64,000 nucleotides of DNA from the NCBI GenBank assembly GCA_030789695.1, contig CM061138.1, positions 21,772,214 to 21,836,213 of the forward strand. Direction: 5' to 3'. Origin of the DNA: Scilla litardierei (lineage: Eukaryota > Streptophyta > Magnoliopsida > Asparagales > Asparagaceae). The notes below the pieces were generated by a model. That model saw only the letters and a program-made list of their open reading frames with translations. It did no database searches and was not told the origin of the DNA. Made by a program: the position numbers and the translations under genes. Shown piece after piece: positions 30,226 to 40,176 of this stretch (position 1 is the stretch's first letter; each line of letters opens with the position of its first letter).

Positions 30226-33000
30226 ATGAACACGAGATCTACGGCGGACCCAGAAGACTTATTATTTGATCCCGAGATCGAACGTACCGCGCGGAGACTT
30301 AGAGCGGAAAAGAGACAAGATCCGGAAGGGAGGTATATGACCAACCAGGAAACTCCTGAAGAATTGGCGGCAAGGATGGCGAGGATAATCTCGATTCGAG
30401 ATAGGCTTCGGCCTAAGACTTCTTCTACCACCTCGTCCATTGCCATGCCGGGGTTGGCGGCCGACAAGAACTTCGAGCTAAAGACTGGATTGGTGGTGTT
30501 GATGCAACAAGACCCGTTTCATGGGAACGCACATGAGAACCCCCACTACCACATCCAACTATTCTTGTCAAAGTGCGCCACATTCCAGATGCCGGGGGTC
30601 TCCAACGACGCTATCAGACTGCGCCTCTTCCCCTTTACGCTAAAGGACAAGGCACTCTATTGGTTGAGGACGCAGGCTGGCGGAGTCTTCACTACTTGGG
30701 ACGAGTTGGCGAGCGCATTTATTGACAAATTCTATCCGCCATCCAAGACGGTGAAGATCCGGAGCGCTCTCATGTCCTTCAAGCAAGGACCACAGGAGAC
30801 GCTCTATGAAGCTTGGGAGCGATTTAAGGATTTGCAGCACCAATGCCCGCACCACAGTATAGAGGACTGGGAGCTAGTTCATAGCTTCTACAACGGTCTC
30901 CAACCGGGGACCAAACAAATTATTGATGCCGCGGCGAATGGTGCAATCTTGTCAAAGACTCCCGAGGAAGCTACGGCCCTAATTGAGGAGATGGCCTCAA
31001 ATAACCAACAATGGGGCGATGAGCGAGGACACTCCACATCCTCCTTAAAGCCAACTAGCATCTACGAGGCGAAGGCCGTAGCGGAGCTCACGAGCAAATT
31101 TGATTCTCTCCACAAGGTGGTGGAGAGATTGGAGAAATATATCACGGAGCCCCAAGGAAGCCCATCCACCTCCGCACCGACCAACCAAATGTGTGATTGG
31201 CAAGACCAATCTCAAGTCATGTACTCGGGAGGAGAGCAAGGAGAAGGATCCTTGGAGCAAATACAATATGTTGCGGGGAACCAAGGCTATTGGTCCAATC
31301 CGGCCGCAAGAAATCATCCGGGATTCTCCTACGCCAACAATGAAGGAGCCTTGAACCCGCCACAACCACCGCCTCAACAAGCTCGACCACCACCACCCCA
31401 ACAACAAAACTATCCACCGAGGGGGCCTCTGCAACAAAACTTTCCACCGAAGCAACAAGTCCCACCGTATAGGCCTCCCGGATACAACCAAGGGTGGAGG
31501 AATCAAAATCAAAACCCTCCACAAGCTCCTCAACGAACCGACTTCGAATCTAGAGTGGAGGCGTTCATGGTCGAGCAAAATAAGGTGAATGCTACTTTGA
31601 AGGCGGGGCAAGAATCTCTCAATACCGTAGTGGCTCAAATATCGGAGCAATTAGCGTTGCTCAACCGGAACACTCAAAGATTGCCGGCGCAACCGGAGCA
31701 AAACCCACGGGGCAACACGGGCCACATCAACGCCGTAGTTGCCGTCACTACTAGAGGCGGGAAGGACACCACCCCCGCCATGATTCCTATTGAGGAGGCC
31801 GTGGAGGAAAGCTTGGAGCCGGTTGAGCCGGTAGTTGAGGTTGATAAGGAGAAGGAGCCACAAGACAAGGAGAAATCTAGGGCGGAGCGATTAATTGAGG
31901 AAAGGCGCTTCATGCCACCGGTCCCATTCCCCCAAAGGCTCGCTAAGGCGAAAATGGAGAAGAGGCTAGCAAAATTTCTCGAGTACCTAAGAGGAGTTAG
32001 CCTTAACATCCCCTTCCTCGACGCCATCGTCGAGATCCCCACGTATGCTAAATTCTTGAAGGACTTGATTTCGGGGAGGAAAAGGAAGGAGAAGATAATG
32101 CTAGCCGAGGAGGGCTCTTGGTTCACCAAGAGAGAGAAGGAGCCGGCAAAATTTAAAGATCCGGGGAGTTTTCGGATTCCTTGCACTTTGGGCGGCGTGC
32201 CTCTTCAAAAGGCGTTGGTCGACCTTGGGGCTAGTGTGAGCCTCATGCCCCTCTCCATGTTCTTAAAGCTTAACACCAGGACAAAGTTGAAACCCACCGA
32301 CATGCGCATTCAATTAGCCGATGGACGGATAACAAGGCCGGTGGGGATCGCCGAAGACATCCCACTTCAAGTCCCGGGTGGAATATGCTTGCCATGTGAC
32401 TTCGTCATCATGGACATTAAGGAGGAGGGAGACACCTCATTGATACTTGGACGCCCATTCCTCGCCACCGCCGGAGTCATCGTCGACGTGCGCGAAGGTA
32501 CCTTAACCTTGAACGTCGGAAACATTGAGGTGGAGCTCCACATTCCTAAGGCTATGAAGCATATGCCTTATCACGAGGAACTCGACTACATGGACCTCCT
32601 CGATGAGGTGATAAAGGAGGCGATTCCTCACTCAATTGGTGCCCTTTTTGATGAAGAATTTGATGAAGGCCCGGATTTAGGCCAAGATGAAAAGATTGAA
32701 GACGATTCCCCCGACTTCTCCGCTGATGAAGATGAAGGCGACGCTGATGTCGCGAGGATTCGAGAGCTCTGCAAGCTCTCGAAATTAAAGTCTCCAAAGA
32801 AAGCTCCGCCGGCACGGAAATCGGCATCGCCGGTTAAGCCGTTGACCGGGGCAAATGCTAGCTTGGGGGAGCCTCCCCCCAACACTATTCGAGATAGGAG
32901 ACCACCGCGGGAGAACGCTACGCCGCCACGTTCGAATCCAAGCGCGCTCCTCGGCAAGTTTGACGGGTGCATCTCATATGCACCAAACATCCCGCATTGA
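30226..33000 (+). CDS. E4 gag with retropepsin-like domain
   Basis: 924 aa, uninterrupted. The start MNTRSTADPEDLLFDPEIE is the first ATG after the PBS. The Retrotrans_gag region lies at about residues 85-260 (AIRLRLFPFTLKDKALYWL, WDELASAFIDKFYPP, ETLYEAWERFKDL), typical of Athila-type Gag. A Pro/Gln-rich linker (about 375-450) follows. A protease-like domain near 650-770 has VDLGASVSLMPLSMF, where plant Athila elements commonly have DLGAS in place of DSGAS, and LILGRPFLATAG. No CCHC knuckle is visible; only a lone MCDW remains where a Cys-rich motif might be expected. An acidic and then basic tail ends at 33000 with no RT following. Gag would build the particle, and the protease would mature it if active. 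Confidence 0.9.
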   Translation: MNTRSTADPEDLLFDPEIERTARRLRAEKRQDPEGRYMTNQETPEELAARMARIISIRDRLRPKTSSTTSSIAMPGLAADKNFELKTGLVVLMQQDPFHGNAHENPHYHIQLFLSKCATFQMPGVSNDAIRLRLFPFTLKDKALYWLRTQAGGVFTTWDELASAFIDKFYPPSKTVKIRSALMSFKQGPQETLYEAWERFKDLQHQCPHHSIEDWELVHSFYNGLQPGTKQIIDAAANGAILSKTPEEATALIEEMASNNQQWGDERGHSTSSLKPTSIYEAKAVAELTSKFDSLHKVVERLEKYITEPQGSPSTSAPTNQMCDWQDQSQVMYSGGEQGEGSLEQIQYVAGNQGYWSNPAARNHPGFSYANNEGALNPPQPPPQQARPPPPQQQNYPPRGPLQQNFPPKQQVPPYRPPGYNQGWRNQNQNPPQAPQRTDFESRVEAFMVEQNKVNATLKAGQESLNTVVAQISEQLALLNRNTQRLPAQPEQNPRGNTGHINAVVAVTTRGGKDTTPAMIPIEEAVEESLEPVEPVVEVDKEKEPQDKEKSRAERLIEERRFMPPVPFPQRLAKAKMEKRLAKFLEYLRGVSLNIPFLDAIVEIPTYAKFLKDLISGRKRKEKIMLAEEGSWFTKREKEPAKFKDPGSFRIPCTLGGVPLQKALVDLGASVSLMPLSMFLKLNTRTKLKPTDMRIQLADGRITRPVGIAEDIPLQVPGGICLPCDFVIMDIKEEGDTSLILGRPFLATAGVIVDVREGTLTLNVGNIEVELHIPKAMKHMPYHEELDYMDLLDEVIKEAIPHSIGALFDEEFDEGPDLGQDEKIEDDSPDFSADEDEGDADVARIRELCKLSKLKSPKKAPPARKSASPVKPLTGANASLGEPPPNTIRDRRPPRENATPPRSNPSALLGKFDGCISYAPNIPH

Positions 33001-34218
33001 TTGAAAATTATAGGGGGTCGAGCTCACGACCTAAAACGAGCGCTTGTCGGGAGGCAACCCGACGGTTTTTGCTTCATTTTTACTTTTTCTTTATTTTCGT
33101 TTTAGAAATTTTTAGTATTTTGAGTCATCCGACCAAAAATTTCGTGATAACGGGTCCGAATTTTCTTGACAGGAGAGGAGATAGGTAGATCCGTCATGAG
33201 GAGGATGAACGAGACGACGAGGAGCGCCCCAAGAAGGCGCTCGACGCTCAGGAGGAGGAAATCGACTGGAGAAAGAAAGACGGAGTTTAGAGCCAAAACG
33301 AAGATAAACAGCAGAAATTAAGGCTCACTCGGCCGAGTATACTAGTCACTCGGCCGAGTCCAGAAGTTCGTCCGGCCGAGCCGCTCACGAACGAGGGAAG
33401 TCTGCTGTACCCAACTCTCTGTCTATTTTCCTCATTTCATTATAACTGCTACTCGGCCGAGTATATATATTCACTCGGCCGAGTAAAACGGATACCCTCC
33501 TAGGACGAGTCATGCCGAGTAGCTTGAGTCACTTGGCCGAATGGACTTACTCCACTCGGCCGAGGCTGGCAAAGCCACTCGGCCGAAGCGATATCGGGGA
33601 GAAATTTTTATTTGCCTCGCTCGGCCGAGTGACTACGTCACTCGGCCGAGTCGTAACTTTCTATTATATAAGTGACGAAGGGGGCGCGGATTTCGAAATC
33701 GAAAATTCCCAAATCCGCCCGCGCCCCCTCGCCTACCCTCGCCCGAACTCGCTTCGTTCTCACCCCCACTCGCCCGACCAAGCCCGCGCGCGCCGCCGCT
33801 CGGCCTGCCACCGCCGGCCGACCGTCGCCGGACCCCGCCCGAGTCGCCGCCGGCAGCCCCGTCTCCGATCACCTCCGGTTCGCTTATTTTCACCGTTTTC
33901 TCCTCTTTTCGTGTATTTTTTGAGGATCCGCGTATTAATCGAACCCCAAACCCGAATCAATTCCCATATCTATCTGTTATACCCCTATTGCTCCATACAT
34001 TTTGATTATTACTCGCTGATATCGCTTTTCCATGCGCAGGTTGCTTTTTGGAGCTTAGGGGAGCTCAGGGGAGCTTCTACGGGCTGCTCAGGACTTCGTG
34101 GAGGCGCGGACTTCGCACGCTTCCACTACTTAGCACTCGCGGCGTGTTTGGGTATACTCTTTCCACTCTTTGTGCACACGCCGCACTTTTCACTTTTCGG
34201 CACGCGCTCGGGGCCGAT
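33001..34218 (+). other. E4 internal spacer with second palindrome array
   Basis: A non-coding stretch between the two genes, starting with a short region after the stop that includes GGGAGGCAACCCGA. At 33325-33650 it carries about ten more CTCGGCCGAG-type sites, some decayed (CACTTGGCCGAATGG). From 33670 it is C-rich. Open frames here on both strands lack family features. Confidence 0.7.
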
Positions 34219-36336
34219 ATGCCGCCCCGGACACGGCCGCGGTCGAAGAGAGCTTCCGCCAAGCGGAAGCGGTCGGATGATGCCGGCCCCTCCCACGAGT
34301 TGGAGGACTCTCCTCCACCGTCCCCCACACACCCCGCACACCCATCACAGCCTGCAGGCCCCACACACCCCGCACAGCCTGCAGCGCACTCACAGCCCGC
34401 ACAGCCTCTCCCTGCCGATCCACAGCCACCACCACCGGCTCCACTGGTCGGGCCGCTCGGGATTACGTTCCGAGACGATGCACACCGCGCCGTCTTCGAC
34501 CGTATCTCCCAGCGCTCGATCGTACCCTCCAGGTTTGCACACCTCGCTGACCTAGGACGCCTGGGGGTACTTGAGGGGATGCTCACGTTGTACGACAACG
34601 TGGGCTGGCGCGACTTCCTTCAGGTGTCGGCGGATACTTTTACCCGTCCGACACTTGAGGTTTTGAGTTCGATCGCCCGGACCGATGAGGGATGCTCATT
34701 CCGGTTCATGGATCGAGAGTGCCAGGTCACTCTCGATATGATGAGAGCATTCTTCTCATGACCTGCAGTCCCCGGAGCCGATCGCGGATACGGCCCTACC
34801 CACATCCCCCCACCTTCTTTCGACGCCGGCGCCTTCTGGGCCCGGATTACAGGCCACCACGCCGCCTTTGACCCTAGTAGGGCCAAGGCCTCGGCCATTG
34901 TCCACCCCTGCCTACGTATTGCCCAGCGCCTTATGGCGACCACCTTTCTGGCCAGATATGAGCCGGGCACTATCCCCGCCGTCGTGATCGACATTGCGGC
35001 TTGGTTTCTAGACCGTATCATTGTGTCGGTGGGCGCTCGCTCACCGATATGCTGCGGCGGTCTGATCACCTTGCTTACCATGATGACCGGCGAGGACCTA
35101 CCCGACGACCTGCGACGCGTTCCGGGCCCCACTTCCTTGTCGATAGACGTTATGGCCCGGATGAAGATGCTGCGTCCGCATGGCGAGCGTCACTGGGTCT
35201 GGTTGCACGGCCCCTATGGGGCCGATTACATGATTCTCCCGAGCCCTGCTCGGACTCTGATTGCACCAGCCCACGTTGACTGGATTCCGGCGATGGATGT
35301 CCTCATCCCCGCCGCCTACGTGCTCGAGGCCGAGGAGGCCGAGCAGGCCCACGCTGCCCAGGCTGCTCCCGTAGACCCTGCTGCACACCCTGCCGAGCCC
35401 GCTGCCGACCCCGTCGACCCTGTGGCCCCTCAGCCTGTTCCTGACGTTTCCGCTGCTCTTGACACTTCTGTCCCCACCTCTGCCAGTGTCGAGAGTACTC
35501 TTGCTGAGCCCACTTCCACCACTGTCACCACTTCCGAGGCTGTCCCCACCACTCCCGCTGCCACCTCCGGCCCTCTGTCCGTCGAGCCTCTTTGCTCCGC
35601 ACTCCCCGAGCGCCCGCAGACCTTTGTTGAGAGTGGAGAGCCCTCGTTCGCCGCGGTCGTGGAGACCATGGCTAGCATGATCTCCGCTGGGATTGCGCCT
35701 TTTGGTACACACACTTCCACCCCAGCGGTAGAGTCCTCTGTCTCCACAGCTGCCGTATTCTCCGAGAGCGTCGTGGCGTCTGTCCACACTTCTGGGCCAC
35801 TGACCTCTCTTGCCACCTCGTTGCCACCTTTGCACGCTTCTTTTGCTGCCGCTGCCTCCACTTCTCACCAGCCGGCGTCCCGGCCTCACACTGAGGCCAG
35901 GCCCACATTTGCTGGCGCGGCACCTTTTGTCCCCTTCCCTGCTGAGCCCGTTACATACTCCACTCGCGTACGCCAGCCTCGCCCTGCGCAGCCTAGACCG
36001 GTGCGTCCCTCTGCACCACCCCCGCCCGACACTGTACTGCAGAGCATACGTGCTCTTGAGTTGGCGGTGAGTGGTCTTAGAGGAGACCTTAGGACCCTGT
36101 CCTCCACCGTCTCTACGATGGCTGGACGCTTCGAGCTGATCCCCCAGATCCACTACTGCCTTACACAGGTTCTGGAGCGTCTCCCACGCGTACCCCCGCC
36201 CACCCAGCAGGTTCCCACACACACTTCCACACACACTAGACCTGCCTCCACTTCCACGCCCACCCCAGCTCAGCAGCCTACACCACCACCACCCCCTCCG
36301 CCTCAGGACGGAGACGGCGCGGCACCGCCTTCTTAG
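34219..36336 (+). pseudogene. E4 Athila ORF1-like gene with one in-frame TGA
   Basis: From ATG 34219 (MPPRTRPRSKRASAKRKR, a basic possible nuclear signal), a frame runs to 34758, meets TGA at 34759-34761, and continues open in the same frame to the stop at 36336. Segments IVPSRFAHLADLGRLGVLEG, DNVGWRDFLQVS, TLEVLSSIARTDEG and CSFRFMDRECQVTLDMMRAF, then after the TGA FWARITGHHAAFDPSRAKAS, match the layout I know from plant Athila ORF1 family proteins (PF03078-like). The C-terminal half is long, Ala/Pro/Ser/Thr-rich and ends in a poly-Pro tract. The role is unknown. The TGA may be a recent mutation or a readthrough site; both halves keep coding character. An upstream in-frame ATG at 34048 is less likely the start. 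Confidence 0.65.
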
Positions 36337-38341
36337 GCACTCTTGATGCCTTTATCCATTCCTGCCGTTGTGCTGCCCGTCTCTGCTGGGTCCTGTTGCA
36401 CTTTTGTCCACCCCCCCTCTCACTTATTTTGGGATTATATTTTTGATCATATCTTTTTGTGCATACCATATCATATCTACTTGGGATTCTCATTTTGATC
36501 ACATATATATATATCTTTTTGGGAGAGAGGGAGCGTTTTTGGTGCCGTATTTATTTTCATATCACTCCTGTTTGGGCATGCATCATTTCCGCATCATATT
36601 TTCATTTCTTTCTTTTTTCCTTTCATTATTTTTTTTCCCATCATGCATGCATCCTCACTTGCCCCTCACATTACTTGTCTCTCTGTGTGCCACACTTTGC
36701 ACATTGAGGACACTGTGCCGTTTAGCTTGGGGGAGTGAGCTCTCACGTTCTTTTTCGATTTGCCACCTTTATTTTCAGTTTTTCACACCGCTTTTCACTT
36801 TTGCACTCATTTTTCGTTATTTTCCTTTTGTTTTGCCATGCATCACGTTTTCCTTACTTCCCTGTGTGCCGCATTGCATAGTTCTATTTTCCTTTTATCT
36901 TTACTTCTTTCTTTTTCATCTCATGCTAGAGATGAATTTTCTGTGATGATGTCTACGTGGAGTTAGCTTATTCTATATGCATGCTATATTTGTCGTGTCT
37001 TAGATTTCATTTCTGATATCATATGCTATGACTTGCTTTGCATTTAGGAGTAGTAACCCACACTTTTTCCTCATGAAAATGGATGAAATTTTATTATTAG
37101 CTGAGCCTGAATATTCATATGTATGCTATCACAGAAAACACACCAAGATTCACGCATTGAATGCCTATATCTGGAGTACTGATTTCTTTTCCTTTATCAC
37201 TTCTATATGCATGAATTGTACACTTCACTTCCGGATGATTGAATGATGATTAGCTATGATATATCTGGATTAGTTAGCTTTTTTGTGATCGAAACTGAGT
37301 AGATTAGATTACCCTGCTGAAGTTGTCGTGCATGTCTTATAGAGTGAGCCGAGAGTTATATTTATTTCTTTCTCCACAAATCTTGAACATCATTTCTCTA
37401 CTTTTAAAAATCATTGGTGAATCTCCCCTTAGTGATTCTATTTTATGGCATTTCCCCCGCTATTAATTCCTAGCTCCAAATCTCTTATTCCAAAAAAAAA
37501 GAGAAGAATAAAAGAGAGAAAAACATTCTTGTATATCATTACCTCTCTCTGAGTTGGGATCATTGTATATATATTGCTTATTGCAAAAGAAAAGAAAAAA
37601 AAAGAAAAAAAAAGAGAAAAAAAGAGAAAAGAGGAAAAATCCTCAATAAAAGATCCCATCTCGCTTACTTTCTTTCTTCTTTCCCTTCTGTGCCTTTGGA
37701 GCTATATAAAAATGGGGATGTAAATATTTTTGTGCCACCACGCTTATAGATAAGCTTGGGGGAGGAGATCCATTGATGTGTGAGAGAGCGACTACTTGAC
37801 ATTGCACGACAACCTAGGCTAAGTAATATTCTATACTCGGTGAGATTGTTTCTAGCTTTACGAAATCCAGAAATCTAAGCCTATCATTCATTTCATGAAA
37901 TCCATACTTTTCTATTCTCTCTATTCTATGATGTGATACTCTTATACTCCAGATAGAACGCGTTCAATTGAAAAGTGTGTGATCTGAGATTTGTATACCG
38001 CTTTAGATGATTCAGGCGATGTTAATTTTAAAATCATTCCGTTTTTCATGATTATACCGTTGTTCGTGGGTTTTCTATTTTCTACTTGCACTATTCTACT
38101 ATGATATCAAAATGAGATTCTTTGACATGTATTTCTCACTCGGTGCATGCTATAAGAGTAGGTGAAACCCACGTCCTGAGAAAATGATCTAGCATCCTAC
38201 CTCTTCTTTCTTTCTTTCTTTATTTTCGTTTGGTTTTCATTCTTCTTTTTTTTTCATTTTTTTCGTTTTTCGCCGTTTTCGTTTTCCGAATCCACCGGGT
38301 TCGCTTTTTACTTATCTTCCTCGAGGACGAGTAAGAGGCAA
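36337..38341 (+). other. E4 3' non-coding region
   Basis: About 2 kb, T/C-rich then AT-rich, with no credible gene. It contains PPT-like AGCTTGGGGGAG motifs at about 36724-36735 and 37753-37764, an A/G homopurine run (about 37490-37640) and a CTTTCTTT stretch near 38205-38270. Confidence 0.7.
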
Positions 38342-38354
38342 GCTTGGGGGATTT
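38342..38354 (+). other. E4 polypurine tract
   Basis: GCTTGGGGGATTT directly precedes TGATCACTCC of the 3' LTR and would prime plus-strand DNA synthesis. Confidence 0.8.
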
Positions 38355-40176
38355 TGATCACTCCTTATTTTACACCCTTTCCCCGCATGTTTGCATGCCA
38401 TTTTGATCGCCCAAATCATGTTTTTTCACGATATATCGACGATATTGCGATGCTTTTCACGATTTGTTGTTTTTGTCGCATTTCAGGTGATTTGGCGCGA
38501 TTAGGAGTGATCTCGAGATGCGCGTAATCTAGACGGCCACCGACGACCTCCCCGGGGGGTATTTTGCTGTTGGAGAGGAGCGGAAGAAGAATGGACGTCG
38601 CAGGAGCGACGAGGAGGCCAAAACAATCAGATTGGGCATTTTTTGTGTCCCACTCGGCCGAGTGGAGGAGCCACTCGGCCGACCAGCGAGACACTGCTCG
38701 GCAGACCCGTTCAGACACGTTTTCCATGTGTACTCGGCCGAGCGACGGAGACCACATCGGCCGAGTGACGATACCACGTCCGCCCGAGTGGCGCCCAGAC
38801 GAAGCCCCTCCTGAATATCGAAGTTACTGTTTTTCGGCCATCTGAGCTTCAGAAGACCCACTCGGCCGAGTGGCAAATCCCGTCCGCCCGAGTGAAGTGA
38901 AGCCATCGGCCGAGTGACGACAACTCACTCGGCCGAGCCGCCCCCGAACTGAAGACCCCTGAAGCCCCCGACTTACTGGAAAATTGACAGGGTTTTCACT
39001 CGGCCGAGCGACTTTTGTCACTCGGCCGAGTGCGATGCGCTGCCTGTAGCGAAATTTGCGGAAAACAGGCTGTGCAGGGGCGTTTTGGTCAGGATTTTTA
39101 GACGATTTTTGGGGCTATTTAAGCTCTGTTTTTACCCTAGTTTTGAGAGCTATCTCTCAGATTTTTTGCAGCTTTTTGAGTCTACTTTTTAGCTTTATTA
39201 ATTGTGATTGGAGAAGAGAAAAACTTGGATTTTTGTTGGATTAATTGAAGATCTACATTGGTTTGCATTTCTCTTCCCCAAAAACTCTATTTTTATTGTT
39301 TATATCATTGTTGTGATGAATTCCATTGCCTATTTCATTGATTATTTTTGTGCTATTGCTATGATTTGTGAGTAGTCTCCACGTCTCGGGGCGTGGGGAT
39401 GAACCCTACAAGCCCTATTTCCTATTTGTGTTGAATTGGTAGAAATTGAGCTAGGATTGTTATTAGGGATTAGATTGGGATCGAATTACTACGGATGGCT
39501 AGGTATTCATATCAATTGGGATTTGCAAGAGATTGGATCCCAATTTGATAGGAAGCCCTAGAAATCCGAATTGGGTTGGAGTCGGATTTTCGAAATATCG
39601 GTTTGCAAGAGATTGGACCGATACTAGGACCTCCGGTTGCAATTCCGTGCCGATACCCGTTTGCAAGAGATTGGACGGGTAGGAACTATCCTAATTTAGA
39701 TTGTGGACCGAGTTTGCAAGAGATTGGGCTCGGTGCGCAATTGGACGATGATGTTGATCCTAATGCTAGCTTCCCTAGGCTAGGGTTTGCAAGAGATTGG
39801 ACCCAAACCTAGGATAGCTATAGACCGGCAACAGCGCGAGAGCGTGAGCTTGGTTCCACATTTAGTTGCAACTAGTTCATCCAAATTCTCATTCTAGCGA
39901 TTTCGATACCGGCAAACCACATTTATGAAATACGGTGAGTAGTGGGGATTCCCCTTTCCCTGGACGTTCTTTATTTGATTTGATATTTCGCAAATTTGTC
40001 TGACGATTGTGACAGGATCGCCCAAGGCAATTATCTCTGTTCCTAAATAGCCAGGTTGATCAGGAGCAAGCACGGTCTTTCGTCCTCCCTGTGTTCGATA
40101 CCCGCTCGCCACCATACCGTGCGCTTGCGGTAAAACTACAACCGTCGCCTCGGGACGTGTATCCGGGGTGCGATCA
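38355..40176 (+). repeat. E4 3' LTR
   Basis: 1822 bp, nearly identical to the 5' copy. All five invariant-loop hairpins are present (loops at 39523, 39603, 39661, 39714 and 39787). It is followed by CCACG. Read on the minus strand it provides a chimeric 3' end of about 94 codons to the interrupted E2 frame (stop near 39894). Confidence 0.93.

Larger units (their letters stand above)
28246..40176 (+). mobile_element. E4: young non-autonomous Athila-like Ty3/gypsy element
   Basis: A complete 11,931-bp element with LTRs of 1822 bp (28246-30067 and 38355-40176), ends TGATCACTCC..GCGATCA, four substitutions and two 1-bp indels between them, and a perfect target duplication CCACG (28241-28245 and 40177-40181). 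PBS TGGCGCCGTTGCC is the tRNA-Asp type used by Athila. It encodes gag plus a retropepsin-like domain (30226-33000) and an Athila ORF1-like gene (34219-36336). No RT, RNase H or integrase is present, so it depends on a helper. It is inserted in E2 pol and is the youngest insertion by LTR identity. Confidence 0.95.

Noticed and set aside
33512..34555. 347-codon frame overlapping the start of the ORF1-like gene
   Set aside because: It lies in another frame from the recognisable Athila ORF1-like sequence and runs through the palindrome array; compositional.
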